Assembly (NCBI RefSeq): GCF_900143215.1
Contig: NZ_FRDM01000011.1
Span: forward strand, 62,001 to 126,000
From: Geodermatophilus obscurus
GTDB taxonomy: Bacteria > Actinomycetota > Actinomycetes > Mycobacteriales > Geodermatophilaceae
Reading direction: 5' to 3'
Length of the DNA: 64,000 nucleotides
Part shown: in pieces, positions 39,472 through 48,531 of the stretch
How the letters are laid out: each line of letters opens with the position of its first letter
How positions within the stretch are numbered: the stretch's first letter is position 1
Position numbers and translations under genes: made by a program
The notes under the pieces: model-generated
What the model was told of the DNA's origin: nothing
Seen by the model: the letters and a program-made list of their open reading frames with translations, nothing else
Databases searched by the model: none

Positions 39472-40821
39472 GTGGGCAGGACGGACGAGCGGGAGAGCCA
39501 TCCGAGGCGCTCCGGGTGGCTGGTGCGTGGAGCCGGGACGGCGGTCACCGCCCTGGTGCTGGCCGGCCTGGTCCCGGGGACGGCCGTGGCCGCGCCCGGC
39601 GACCAGGTGGCCGCGGCCCAGGCGGGGCGCGACGCCGCGGCCGCCCGCGTCGGCGAGATCGGCGCGCAGCTCGCCCAGGCCCAGGAGCGGGTGGACGCCG
39701 CCCGCCGGGGTGCGCAGCTCGCGCTGCAGGAGTACGAGGTGCGCCGCGCCGCCCAGGAGGAGGCGCGAGCCACTGCCGACGCCGCCGCCGGGGCAGCCGA
39801 GCGGGCCGCCGCCGAGCTGGGTCGCGGCCGCGACGAGGTGGTCGCCTTCGCACGGTCGAGCTACATGCAGGGCAGCTCGAACCCCGGGGCGGCCGCGCTG
39901 GTCACCGCCGAGGGGCCCGCGCAACTGGTGGAGCGGGCCGCGTTGCTGGAGGCCGCGGGCGGCCACCGGGGCGACGTCGTCGCCGAGCTGACCGTTCTGG
40001 AGCAGGAGGCCGCCGCGGCCGACGAGGCCGCGCAGGTGGCGGTGCAGGCGGCCGGCGCGGCCGAGGCCGCGGCGGCGGAGTCCTTGTCCAGTGCCCAGTC
40101 GCAGGAGGTCTCGGCGCGGGCCCAGGCCGCCGAGCTCGCCGACCGGCGCGAGGTGCTGGAGGCCGAGCTGGCGGAGGCCCAGGAGGTGCTCTACGGCGCC
40201 CAGGGTGCCGCGGCCGCGGCTGCTGCCGCGGAGGCCGCGGCCGAGGCGGCGCAGGCCCGCCCGCCGGCGGCTCCGGCCGCGTCGAGCGGCTCGTCCCCCC
40301 GGCCCTCGTCGAACGGTTCCCCGTCGTCGTCGCGCTCGTCCTCGTCGCCGTCCTCCGGCGGCGGGGCGCCGACCGGCACCGGCACCACGGCCGGCGCGCC
40401 CACGGGGTCCGTGGTGGACCGGGCCATCGCGGCGGCCACGAGCCAGCGCGGACTGCCCTACAGCTGGGGTGGCGGCAACGGCAACGGCCCGAGCTACGGC
40501 ATCCCGCCGGACACGGCGGTCTACGGGTTCGACTGCTCGGGGCTCACCGAGTACGCCTACGCGCAGGCCGGCATCCGGATCGGTGGCACCAGCCGCGAGC
40601 AGTACTGGCGCTTCCGCGACCGGACCGTGGCCGCCGGCGACCTGCAGCCCGGCGACCTGGTGTTCTGGGGCGAGACCGCGGACCACCGGTCGATCTACCA
40701 CGTGGCGCTCTACATCGGCGGCGGTCAGGTGGTCCAGGCGCCGCAGAGCGGGGACGTCGTGCGGATCTCGGCGATGTGGTTCGGCAGCGACTACTACGGC
40801 GCGGTGCGGCCGACGGCCTGA
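39472..40821 (+). CDS. Secreted NlpC/P60 peptidoglycan hydrolase (RipA/RipB-like)
   Basis: The 449-residue product has a signal peptide (residues about 16-40, ending AVAAPGD), a long Ala/Glu-rich coiled coil (about 42-265), a Ser/Pro-rich linker (265-310) and a C-terminal NlpC/P60 domain with catalytic cysteine in YGFDCSGLTEYAY and histidine in IYHVALYIGGG. Such endopeptidases cut peptide stems between D-glutamate and the diamino acid during division. The coiled coil may hold the enzyme inactive until partners bind. By position it corresponds to ripA/ripB of mycobacteria. Confidence 0.92.
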   Translation: MGRTDERESHPRRSGWLVRGAGTAVTALVLAGLVPGTAVAAPGDQVAAAQAGRDAAAARVGEIGAQLAQAQERVDAARRGAQLALQEYEVRRAAQEEARATADAAAGAAERAAAELGRGRDEVVAFARSSYMQGSSNPGAAALVTAEGPAQLVERAALLEAAGGHRGDVVAELTVLEQEAAAADEAAQVAVQAAGAAEAAAAESLSSAQSQEVSARAQAAELADRREVLEAELAEAQEVLYGAQGAAAAAAAAEAAAEAAQARPPAAPAASSGSSPRPSSNGSPSSSRSSSSPSSGGGAPTGTGTTAGAPTGSVVDRAIAAATSQRGLPYSWGGGNGNGPSYGIPPDTAVYGFDCSGLTEYAYAQAGIRIGGTSREQYWRFRDRTVAAGDLQPGDLVFWGETADHRSIYHVALYIGGGQVVQAPQSGDVVRISAMWFGSDYYGAVRPTA

Positions 40822-40823
40822 AA

Positions 40824-40893
40824 GAGGACCACCCTTCCCCCCACGCCTCGCGAGCTCAGGCGGCGGGACCCTGGAGGGTGCCCGTTCCAGCAC
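40824..40893. repeat. Palindromic element, copy 11
   Basis: Three bases after the NlpC/P60 stop codon. Left arm GACCACCCTTCC, core CCCACGCCTCGCGAGCTCAGG, right arm GGAGGGTGCCC, tail CCGTTCCAGCACG. Confidence 0.75.
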
Positions 40894-40957
40894 GTCGCCA
40901 GGCTCGGGGCGGGGCCGAGAGATGGGGCGGGACCTGGGACGGGGCCGAGAGATGGGG

Positions 40958-40989
40958 CGTCGGGCAGCCACGGGGGGAGCTGCCCGACG
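40958..40989 (+). terminator. Hairpin between the NlpC/P60 gene and moxR
   Basis: Ten-base perfect stem CGTCGGGCAG/CTGCCCGACG with a 12-base loop. Just upstream the sequence GGGGCCGAGAGATGGGGCG is directly repeated. The remaining 225 bases to moxR contain no gene; a -10-like TAGGAC near 41,126 is the only promoter hint. Confidence 0.55.
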
Positions 40990-41214
40990 CAGCACCGAGG
41001 CTAGCAGTCAGCGGAGGCTGCAGGCAGGGCTGCGCACGCGGTGCACGGACTGCCGGTGTCGGCCACTCTCGGTGTCCGGTCGGCTCGTCCGCGTGCGCGC
41101 CAGCTGCTGTGCAGGAACGTGTAGGACACTGGCGGGGACGGGCACGCCGTCCGTCGCCGGCCTCGCGGTGCCCCCTGGGACCGAGGCCGTGGACCGGCAC
41201 GATCAGGGAGTTCC

Positions 41215-42504
41215 GTGAGCAGCGCCGCCAGCACCCCCCTCGAGCAGTCCAGCGGGCAGCCGGTCCCGCCATCGGTCGACGCCGCCCGCCTGGAGCGGGT
41301 GCTGTTCGAGATCAAACGGGTGATCGTCGGCCAGGACCGGCTGGTCGAGCGGATGCTCGTCTCGCTGCTGGCCCGCGGGCACGTGCTGCTCGAGGGCGTC
41401 CCCGGCGTCGCCAAGACCCTCGCCGTCGAGACGCTGGCCACCGTCGTCGGCGGCCGCTTCGCCCGCCTCCAGTTCACCCCCGACCTGGTGCCGGCCGACA
41501 TCATCGGCACCCGCATCTACAAGGCCGGGCAGGACGCCTTCGACACCGAGCTCGGCCCGGTGTTCGCCAACTTCGTGCTGACCGACGAGATCAACCGGGC
41601 GCCGGCGAAGGTGCAGTCGGCGCTGCTGGAGGTCATGGCCGAGCGCCAGGTGTCCATCGGCGGCGTGACCCACCCGCTGCCGGACCCGTTCCTCGTGCTG
41701 GCCACGCAGAACCCCATCGAGTCCGAGGGCGTCTACCCGCTGCCCGAGGCCCAGCGCGACCGCTTCCTGATGAAGGTGCTCGTCGACTACCCGAGCCCGG
41801 AGGAGGAGCGGGAGATCATCTACCGGATGGGCTCGACCCCGCCGGTGGCCGAGACCGTCCTCGGGCCCGACGACCTGATCCGCATGCAGCGCACCGCGTC
41901 CCAGGTGTTCGTGCACCACGCGCTGGTCGACTACGTCGTCCGGCTGGTGGTCGCCACGCGCGCGCCGCGCGAGCACGGCATGGACGACGTCGCCTCGTGG
42001 GTGTCCTACGGCGCCAGCCCGCGCGCCTCCCTCGGGCTGATCGCCGCCAGCCGGGCGCTGGCGCTGGTCCGCGGCCGCGACTACGTGCTGCCGCAGGACG
42101 TCCTCGACGTCACCGCCGACGTGCTGCGCCACCGGCTGGTGCTCTCCTACGACGCGCTGGCCGACGGCGTGCCCGCCGACCACGTGGTCAAGCGCATCCT
42201 GCAGACCGTGCCGCTGCCGCAGGTGGCTCCGCGCCAGCGCTCCGGCGGCTTCGGCCCGGGCAGCCCCGGCGGGCCCTCGGTGCCGACCGCGCCGCCGTTC
42301 GGCGCGCCGCAGTTCGGCCCGCCCGTCCCGCAGTACGGCCTGCCCGATCAGCCCTTCGGCGGCCCCGGGGTGCTCCCTCCCGGTCAGCCCGGTCCGGTGC
42401 CGGCCGGCGGGCCGTTCGGCGGGCCGGGTCAGCCGGGCCCGGCGCTGCAGGGGCGCCCGGACGTGTCCGCCAACGGCGCCGACCGCGGCTCCGCGCCGGC
42501 GTGA
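41215..42504 (+). CDS. moxR: MoxR-type AAA+ ATPase
   Basis: The 429-residue product has Walker A GVPGVAKTLA, Walker B FVLTDEINRAP, sensor ATQNPIESEG and the arginine-finger region QRDRFLM. A Pro/Gly-rich tail of about 85 residues follows the ATPase (from residue 345 on). MoxR ATPases work as chaperones with VWA-domain partners; here DUF58 and VWA genes follow with overlapping starts, the classical MoxR module. Start GTG with AGGGAG upstream. Corresponds to moxR1 of M. tuberculosis. Confidence 0.93.
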   Translation: MSSAASTPLEQSSGQPVPPSVDAARLERVLFEIKRVIVGQDRLVERMLVSLLARGHVLLEGVPGVAKTLAVETLATVVGGRFARLQFTPDLVPADIIGTRIYKAGQDAFDTELGPVFANFVLTDEINRAPAKVQSALLEVMAERQVSIGGVTHPLPDPFLVLATQNPIESEGVYPLPEAQRDRFLMKVLVDYPSPEEEREIIYRMGSTPPVAETVLGPDDLIRMQRTASQVFVHHALVDYVVRLVVATRAPREHGMDDVASWVSYGASPRASLGLIAASRALALVRGRDYVLPQDVLDVTADVLRHRLVLSYDALADGVPADHVVKRILQTVPLPQVAPRQRSGGFGPGSPGGPSVPTAPPFGAPQFGPPVPQYGLPDQPFGGPGVLPPGQPGPVPAGGPFGGPGQPGPALQGRPDVSANGADRGSAPA

Positions 42505-43565
42505 TCCTGCGTCGCCGGTCCGGCGGCGCCATGACCCCGGAACAGGCCCCGGAGCGGGCCGGCTCCGCACCCACCCCGGGTTCCGGCATCGACCCGGGGA
42601 CGGGCGGCCGTGCCGACCCGTCCGGGTCCGGCGGGGCCCCGCCACACTTCGGCGAGGGCCCGGCCGACGTCCTGCTGCAGCGGCTGGAGCTCACCGTGCG
42701 GCGCCGGCTCGACGGCCTGCTGCAGGGCGACCACCTGGGGCTGGTCCCGGGCTCGGGCACCGAGGCCGGTGACTCGCGGACCTACCACCCCGGTGACGAC
42801 GTCCGGCGGATGGACTGGCCGGTGACCGCGCGCACCCAGGTGCCACACGTCCGCGAGACGATCGCCGACCGCGAGCTGGAGACCTGGGCGGTGGTCGACC
42901 TGTCCGCCAGCCTGGACTTCGGCACCGCAGCCTGCACCAAGCGGGACCTGGCGATCGCCGGGCTGGCCGCGGTCAGCCACCTCACCGTGCACGGCGGCAA
43001 CCGGCTCGGCGCCGTCGTCACCACGGGCGAGCGGGTCGACCGCTACCCGGCCACCGCCGGCCGGCTGGCTGCCGACCGGCTGCTGCGCGCCGTCGTCGCG
43101 ACCCCGCGGGCCGAGGGCGGACGCCGCGGCGACCTCGCCGCCGCGCTGGAGTCGCTGCGCCGTCCGCCGCGCCGCCGCGGCCTGGTCGTCGTCGTGTCGG
43201 ACTTCCTGGGCTCCGACGCATCAGGAGTCCCCGACTGGGAGCGCCCGCTGCGGGGCCTGAGAGCCCGGCACGAGCTGCTGGCCATCGAGGTCGTCGACCC
43301 GCGCGAGCTGGAGCTGCCCGACGTCGGACTGCTCACCGTCGTCGACCCCGAGAGCGGCCAGACCCTCGAGGTGCCCACCGGCGACGCCGCCTTCCGGGCC
43401 CGTTTCGCCGAGGGGGCCGCGGCCCAGCGGCGGGCGATCGCCGCCGCCCTGCGCCGCGCCGGCGCCGGGCACCTGCAGTTGCGCACGGACCGCGACTGGC
43501 TCATGGACGTCGTCCGGTTCGTCGCAGACCGCCGGCGTGCCGGCAGCGGAGGAGCCTCCCGATGA
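42501..43565 (+). CDS. DUF58 protein of the MoxR module
   Basis: The 354-residue product contains the DUF58 motif GDSRTYHPGDDVRRMDWPVTA and a VWA-like region with VVDLSASLDFG and VVVSDFLG. A Pro/Gly-rich N-terminal part of about 50 residues precedes the domain. The GTG start overlaps the moxR stop (GTGA); an ATG ten codons downstream is an alternative. DUF58 proteins are regular MoxR partners and may act as adaptor between ATPase and client. Confidence 0.88.
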   Translation: MILRRRSGGAMTPEQAPERAGSAPTPGSGIDPGTGGRADPSGSGGAPPHFGEGPADVLLQRLELTVRRRLDGLLQGDHLGLVPGSGTEAGDSRTYHPGDDVRRMDWPVTARTQVPHVRETIADRELETWAVVDLSASLDFGTAACTKRDLAIAGLAAVSHLTVHGGNRLGAVVTTGERVDRYPATAGRLAADRLLRAVVATPRAEGGRRGDLAAALESLRRPPRRRGLVVVVSDFLGSDASGVPDWERPLRGLRARHELLAIEVVDPRELELPDVGLLTVVDPESGQTLEVPTGDAAFRARFAEGAAAQRRAIAAALRRAGAGHLQLRTDRDWLMDVVRFVADRRRAGSGGASR

Positions 43566-44518
43566 CCTTCCAGGCCCCCTGGTGGCTGCTCGGCCTGCTG
43601 GCCGTCGTCGCGCTGGTGGCGCTCTACGTGGTGCTGCAGCTGCGCCGCAAGGCCTACGCCGCGCGGTTCACCAACGTCGCGCTGCTCGGCACGCTGGTGC
43701 CCAAGCGGCCCGGCTGGCGGCGGCACTTGGCCTTCGGGCTGGTCGCGCTGGGGCTGGCCGCGCTGATCGTGTCCCTGGCGGTGCCCAGCACCGAGGTGCG
43801 GGTGCCGCGGGAGCGCGCCACGGTGGTCATGGCCGTCGACGTGTCGCTGTCGATGCAGGCGACGGACATCGAGCCGAGCCGGTTCGAGGCGATGCAGGTG
43901 GCGGCCAAGGAGTTCGTCGACGTGCTGCCCGACCGGATCAACCTCGGGCTGGTGTCCTTCGCCGGCACCGCCACCACCGTGGTCACCCCGACCACCGACC
44001 GCGGCCAGGTGAGCACCGCGATCGACAACCTGGAGCTGGCCGAGTCCACCGCGATCGGCGAGGCGGTGTTCACCTCGCTGACCGCGATCGAGAACTTCCA
44101 GTCGTCGCTGGACGCCGACGGCGAGGAGGTGCCGCCGGCGCGGATCGTGCTGCTGTCGGACGGCTACAACACCGTCGGCCGCCCCGACACCCAGGCCGTC
44201 TCCGCCGCGCTCGACGCCGGCATCCCGGTCTCCACGATCGCCTTCGGCACCGACTACGGCACCCTGGACCTCGACGGCGAGCGGGTGCCGGTACCGGTGG
44301 ACCGCGCGACGCTCGAGGAGATCGCCGACCAGACCGGGGGCAGCTACAGCGAGGCCGCCAGCGCCGCCGAGCTCGAGCAGGTCTACCAGGACCTCGGCAG
44401 CCAGATCGGCTACACGACCGAGCCGCGCGACGTCAGCTACTGGTTCGTCCGCGGCGGCGTGCTCTTCGCGCTGCTCGGCGTCGTCCTCAGCCTGCTCTGG
44501 ACCAACCGGCTGCTGTAG
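43562..44518 (+). CDS. VWA-domain membrane protein (BatA-like)
   Basis: The 318-residue product has two N-terminal membrane helices (about 5-25 and 54-74), a von Willebrand A domain with the metal-site motif VDVSLSMQATD and conserved ISFAGTA-like and LLSDGYNT segments, and a C-terminal membrane helix. It would display the VWA domain outside or at the membrane as a client or partner of MoxR. Its ATG overlaps the DUF58 stop codon. Confidence 0.92.
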   Translation: MTFQAPWWLLGLLAVVALVALYVVLQLRRKAYAARFTNVALLGTLVPKRPGWRRHLAFGLVALGLAALIVSLAVPSTEVRVPRERATVVMAVDVSLSMQATDIEPSRFEAMQVAAKEFVDVLPDRINLGLVSFAGTATTVVTPTTDRGQVSTAIDNLELAESTAIGEAVFTSLTAIENFQSSLDADGEEVPPARIVLLSDGYNTVGRPDTQAVSAALDAGIPVSTIAFGTDYGTLDLDGERVPVPVDRATLEEIADQTGGSYSEAASAAELEQVYQDLGSQIGYTTEPRDVSYWFVRGGVLFALLGVVLSLLWTNRLL

Positions 44519-44556
44519 GCGAGCCGCACCGCCGGGCGGAGTACGACTCTTCTCCT

Positions 44557-44602
44557 CGACGCTCGGGCGCTGCTTCGCATCCGAAGCAGCGCCCGAGCGT
44601 CG
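44557..44602. terminator. 21-bp perfect hairpin between convergent genes
   Basis: CGACGCTCGGGCGCTGCTTCG and its exact complement flank a CATC loop. It lies between the stop of the VWA gene (44,518) and the stop of the facing quinone reductase (44,646), so it can end transcription from both sides. Confidence 0.85.
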
Positions 44603-44645
44603 GAGAGGACGGGGTGGGCGGCGGCCAGGTCCCTGGCGCCGGTGC

Positions 44646-45617
44646 TCAGCGGGCGGGGTCGAGGACGAGCTTGCCGGTGGTGCGGCGGGCGAGCAGGTCC
44701 TGGTGCGCCTCCCGGACGGCGGTCAGCGGATAGCGCCCGCCGATGACCGGGCGCAGCGCGCCGTCGGCCACCAGCGGCAGCAGCTCGGTCATCGCGTCGT
44801 CCAGCATCGCCGGCCGGGCCATGCAGTGCGCCAGCCAGAAGCCGATGACCGCGCGGCTCTTCTGCATCAGCGCCCCCGGCGGGACGGCGGCGGTCTCCTG
44901 GCGGGCGGCCATCCCGTAGGTGACGACCCGGCCGAACGGGGCCAGCGCGGACAGCGAACCGGCGAAGACGTTGCCGCCGGTCATCTCCAGGACGACGTCG
45001 ACCGGCCGGCCGCCGTTGGCCTCGCGCAGCGCGGCGGTGAAGGTCTTCGGGTCGTCGTCGGCCAGGGCCGGGTCGATCGCCGCGTCGGCGCCGAGCTCCT
45101 CGGTCAGCGCCCGCTTCTCCGGGCTGGACGCCGTGGCGATCACCCGGCCGGCACCCCAGCGGCGGGCCAGCTGGACGGCCAGCGACCCGACGCCGCCGGC
45201 GCCGGCGATGACGACGACGGTCTCCCCGGCGGCGAGGTGCGCGCTGGTGCGCAGCAGGTGGTAGGCGGTGCTGCCCTGCAGGACGACGGCCAGCGCCTGC
45301 TCGTCGGTCACCCCGTCGGGCACCTGCCAGGTCAGCCGCGGGTGCGCGGCGACCTTCTCGGCGTAGCCGCCGCCGTCGAGCAGGCCGACCACCCGCGGAC
45401 CGCCACCGCCCGGCGTCCCCACGAACTCCGCGCCCGGCACCAGCGGCAGCCGCTGGGCGGCCAGGTAGCTGTCCTCGATCTGGTGGGTGTCGGCGTAGTT
45501 CACGCCGGCGGTGGCGACGTCGAAGAGCTGCTGTCCCTCGCCCGGCGTGGGGTCGGGCAGGTCGACGACGTCGAGGACCTCGGGGCCGCCGAAGCGGGTG
45601 ATCTGCACGGCTCGCAT
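44646..45617 (-). CDS. Zinc-independent quinone oxidoreductase (MDR family)
   Basis: The 323-residue product is a medium-chain dehydrogenase/reductase of the QOR type: GroES-like N-terminus starting RAVQITRFGGPEVLDVVD, NADPH-binding IAGAGGVGSLAVQLARRWGA, and no structural zinc cysteines. It reduces quinones or enones with NADPH. The ATG is not preceded by a ribosome binding site, but TAGCCT lies six bases upstream. A 5' fragment of a paralogue is found 1.5 kb further right at 46,980-47,117. Confidence 0.9.
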   Translation of the reverse strand: MRAVQITRFGGPEVLDVVDLPDPTPGEGQQLFDVATAGVNYADTHQIEDSYLAAQRLPLVPGAEFVGTPGGGGPRVVGLLDGGGYAEKVAAHPRLTWQVPDGVTDEQALAVVLQGSTAYHLLRTSAHLAAGETVVVIAGAGGVGSLAVQLARRWGAGRVIATASSPEKRALTEELGADAAIDPALADDDPKTFTAALREANGGRPVDVVLEMTGGNVFAGSLSALAPFGRVVTYGMAARQETAAVPPGALMQKSRAVIGFWLAHCMARPAMLDDAMTELLPLVADGALRPVIGGRYPLTAVREAHQDLLARRTTGKLVLDPAR

Positions 45618-45623
45618 GAAGTG

Positions 45624-45629
45624 AGGCTA
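45624..45629 (-). promoter_or_regulatory. Putative -10 box of leaderless quinone reductase promoter
   Basis: On the minus strand TAGCCT is followed by CACTTC and the ATG. The related 5' fragment at 47,117 has CAGCCT at the corresponding place. Confidence 0.45.
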
Positions 45630-45688
45630 TGGCCCTGAGGAGGACGTCGATCAGGCACGCCCGACGCTGCCGGGTGTGTGATGACGCG

Positions 45689-46099
45689 ATGACGCCCGAA
45701 GAGACCGTGCTGGCCTTTCACCGGGGCGTGGATCTCCGAGACGGCTCCGCACTCGGTCTCGTCGCCGAGGACCTCGTCCAGCACGCGGCGGGGCCGCAGG
45801 GCCGCGAGGGCCTGCGCCAGACCCTCGCGACGCTCGACCACGACCTGGACCACCCGACGGCGACGATCCATCGCGTCGTGGCCCAGGGTGGTCTCGTCGT
45901 CGTGCACCTCACGATGCACGGGCGCCACGTGGCGTCGACGATGCCGCTGCTCGCCGAGCTGACCCCGACCGGGGACGCCGTCGCGTGGGAGTTCATCCAC
46001 ATCTGGCGGGTCGCGGACGGTTCGATCGTCGAGCACTGGGCCTGCCGCGACGACGTCGGACTCCTCGCACAGGTCGGGGGCTGGCCGCTGTCCCGCTAG
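45689..46099 (+). CDS. SnoaL-like / ester cyclase family protein
   Basis: The 136-residue product has the NTF2-like cone fold: EETVLAFHRGVDLRDGSALG, DLVQHAAGPQGREGLRQTL, LVVVHLTMHGRHVAS, and the closing EFIHIWRVADGSIVEHWACRD with residues typical of SnoaL-like polyketide cyclases and hydrolases. No biosynthetic cluster surrounds it, so its substrate is open. It diverges from the quinone reductase with a 71-base gap. Confidence 0.8.
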   Translation: MTPEETVLAFHRGVDLRDGSALGLVAEDLVQHAAGPQGREGLRQTLATLDHDLDHPTATIHRVVAQGGLVVVHLTMHGRHVASTMPLLAELTPTGDAVAWEFIHIWRVADGSIVEHWACRDDVGLLAQVGGWPLSR

Positions 46100-46229
46100 T
46101 CCGGAACACGGGTGCTGTGCCGTTCCGCACCTGGGCGCCTCACGACGCCGTGGCCGGTCGGCGGCGATCAGTTCCCGCAGTGGTCCCGGTCCGTACCCAC
46201 AGGGACCAAGCGCTTCGGAGGAGAACGAG

Positions 46230-46805
46230 ATGACCGCGACCTACACGTTCGACGTCTTCTCCAGCCTCGACGGCTACGGCGCCGCCAGCGCCGACTGGAC
46301 CGGCTACTGGGGCAAGCAGGGCCCCGAACTGCTCGACCACCGTCTCGACCTGTTCGGCGACGAGCAGCGGATGGTCTTCGGAGCCACCACGTTCCGGCAG
46401 TTCGTGCAGATGCTGGCCTCGAGCACCGAGGAGTCCGAGGTGCGTGACCCGTGGGTCACCCGGATGTGGGGCATGCCCGCGACGGTGGTGTCGACGACGC
46501 TGCACGAGCCCCTCGACTGGCCGGACGCGACCGTCGTGAGGGGGAACGCCGTCGATGTCGTCGCCCGGCTCAAGGAGGAGTCCGAGGTGCCGTTGCGCTC
46601 GCACGGCAGCCTGTCGATGAACCGGGCGCTGATGGCCGCCGGCCTGGTCGACCGCGTCCAGGTGACGATCTTCCCCGTGATCACCGGTCGGACCGGGGTG
46701 GCCCCGATCTTCCGGGGTGCGGCCGACTTCGACCTCGAGCTCGTCGAGAGCCGGACACTCGACGGCCGCATCCAGGAGCTCGTCTACCGACCCACCCTCC
46801 ATTGA
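46230..46805 (+). CDS. Dihydrofolate reductase family protein (RibD C-terminal type)
   Basis: The 191-residue product resembles the DHFR-like reductases related to the RibD C-terminal domain: TYTFDVFSSLDGYGAA at the N-terminus, MVFGATTFRQFVQM, and SHGSLSMNRALMAAGLVDRVQ followed by TIFPVITGRTGVAPIF. These are NADPH-dependent reductases of mostly unknown substrate, not the folate enzyme proper. The ATG is preceded by GGAGGAGAACGAG, a strong ribosome binding site. Confidence 0.85.
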   Translation: MTATYTFDVFSSLDGYGAASADWTGYWGKQGPELLDHRLDLFGDEQRMVFGATTFRQFVQMLASSTEESEVRDPWVTRMWGMPATVVSTTLHEPLDWPDATVVRGNAVDVVARLKEESEVPLRSHGSLSMNRALMAAGLVDRVQVTIFPVITGRTGVAPIFRGAADFDLELVESRTLDGRIQELVYRPTLH

Positions 46806-46979
46806 CCCGTGGGGATCGCGGTCGAGCCGGCCGCACGGACGACCAGCGGATGGCGGACCGGGGGTCCGTGGAATGCGAACGGTTGGACTACGCGTGCGAC
46901 GACGAGTCATGTGAGACCACTCGTCAGCAGACGTCGGCCGTGACCGAACGGCCCTGATCCCCTGCCCTCGCGACAGGGC
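46806..46979. other. Gap without recognised features
   Basis: The stretch right of the DHFR-like gene holds no convincing reading frame, promoter or repeat. Its base composition looks somewhat less GC-rich than the surroundings around 46,870-46,960. Together with the remnant that follows, it belongs to a variable part of the window. Confidence 0.4.
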
Positions 46980-47117
46980 GTGGTGAGTACCAGCGAAGTC
47001 GACGCCTGATGAGCTCACCTCGCAGAGCTGCTGGCCGTCGCCGGGGACGGCGTCGGGGAGGTCGACGACGTCGAGGACCTCGGAGCCGCCGAAGCGGGTG
47101 ATCTGCACGGCTCGCAT
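46980..47117 (-). pseudogene. 5' remnant of a quinone oxidoreductase paralogue
   Basis: Read from an ATG at 47,117, the first 46 codons (RAVQITRFGGSEVLDVVD at the start, then GDGQQLCEVSSSGVDFAGTH) closely match the N-terminus of the quinone reductase encoded at 44,646-45,617, with several substitutions. The similarity stops after about 46 residues and no NADPH-binding domain follows. The fragment points the same way as the intact gene. It is best read as the end of a decayed or partly deleted duplicate. Confidence 0.7.
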
Positions 47118-47333
47118 GCACGTGAGGCTGAGGCCGGGCTGCGGACCGCTCGGCGGCGTCCCCGGTCCACCCGCTGTGGTTGGCTCACCGGTGCGCGCCG
47201 AGCCGCCCGAGCGGCGGGCGGCCCCGTCGGGTCGCGACGGGCGGGAACGACGAGGAGGCCTCCCATCCCGGTTGACCAGATCCTGGACGCGGCGACGCGG
47301 ATCGCCGACCTCCTGCTCGACGTCCAGACGCGG

Positions 47334-48509
47334 GTGAACGGGCAGGTCGACGCCGCGCTGACGGAGCTGCTGCCCGGGGTCCAGCAGCGACTCGGTGTCT
47401 CCCCGGCGGACGGCGTCGACCTCTCCGGCCTGGTGAACACCCGGATCACCGGCCTGAGCGTCGTGGTCACCCCGGCCGCGGTGGCGACCGTCGTCCCGCT
47501 GTCGGCCGAGTCCGCCGCCACGACGAGAGCCGGGCGTCGCGCCGTGACCGGCATCGTCACCGGCCTCGACGACCGCCTGGCCGTCATCGCCGGCCCCTGC
47601 TCGATCCACGACCCGGAGGCCGCACTCGAGTACGCCGCCTTCCTCGCCCGCATGCGGGAGCGGCACGCGGGCGACCTCGAGATCCTGATGCGGACCTACA
47701 CCGAGAAGCCGCGGACCGAGGTCGACTGGAAGGGGTTCGCCTACGACCCGTTCCTCGACGGGTCCAGCCGGATCAGCGTCGGGCTGGTCGCGACCCGGCT
47801 GCTCATGTGCCGCATCACGGCCCTGGGCGTGCCGGTGGCGGCCGAGCCGCTGAACGCGCTCACGCCGCAGTACGTCAACGGGCTGGTCACCTACAACGGC
47901 GTCGGCGCGCGCAACGTCACCGACCAGACCGCCCGGGAGCGGGTGTCGGGCTTCTCGTCCGTCGTCGGCTTCAAGAACTCCCCGGAGGGGAGCATCGACG
48001 CCGCCGTCTCGGCCGTGCTGACGGCGCGGGCTCCGCACGAGTTCCTCGGCGTCGACTCCCACGGGGTGAGCGCCCAGCTGGCGACCACCGGCAACGACAC
48101 CGCGCACGTCATCCTGCGCGGCGACAAGGGCGGCCCCAACTACTCCGCCGCGCACATCGCCGGCACGAAGCGGAAGCTGGCTCAGCGCGGGCTGCCGGAG
48201 GTGGTCGTCGTCGACGCCTCGCACGGCAACAGCCAGAAGGACCACCGGCGCCAGATCGGCGTCGTGCGGGACCTGGCCGGGCAGATCGCCGGCGGCGAGC
48301 AGGCGATCCGCGGCGTGATGGTGGAGAGCAACCTGGTCGCCGGGAGGCAGGACCTCGACCGCGAGCACCCCGAGCGGCTGGAGTACGGCGTGAGCGTCAC
48401 CGACGCCTGCGTCGATCCCGGGACGACCGAGGTCGTGCTGGCCGAGCTGGCCGAGGCCGTCCGGGCACGGCGCGGGGCCGGCAGCAGGACGGCGCCCGCA
48501 CCCGGCTGA
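47334..48509 (+). CDS. aroG: 3-deoxy-7-phosphoheptulonate synthase, class I (AroG type)
   Basis: The enzyme joins phosphoenolpyruvate and erythrose-4-phosphate, the first step of aromatic amino acid synthesis. Seen: VIAGPCSIHDP with the metal-binding cysteine, MRTYTEKPRTEVDWKG, GVDSHGVSAQLATTGN, ILRGDKGGPNYSAAH, and VDASHGNSQKDHRRQ. The GTG at 47,334 is a canonical start but has no good ribosome binding site. In-frame coding-like sequence continues upstream to an ATC at 47,265 with AGGAGG seven bases before it. The class I enzyme is less common in actinobacteria than class II. Confidence 0.92.
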   Translation: MNGQVDAALTELLPGVQQRLGVSPADGVDLSGLVNTRITGLSVVVTPAAVATVVPLSAESAATTRAGRRAVTGIVTGLDDRLAVIAGPCSIHDPEAALEYAAFLARMRERHAGDLEILMRTYTEKPRTEVDWKGFAYDPFLDGSSRISVGLVATRLLMCRITALGVPVAAEPLNALTPQYVNGLVTYNGVGARNVTDQTARERVSGFSSVVGFKNSPEGSIDAAVSAVLTARAPHEFLGVDSHGVSAQLATTGNDTAHVILRGDKGGPNYSAAHIAGTKRKLAQRGLPEVVVVDASHGNSQKDHRRQIGVVRDLAGQIAGGEQAIRGVMVESNLVAGRQDLDREHPERLEYGVSVTDACVDPGTTEVVLAELAEAVRARRGAGSRTAPAPG

Positions 48510-48531
48510 GCACGAGGCCGGGACCGCCCGG

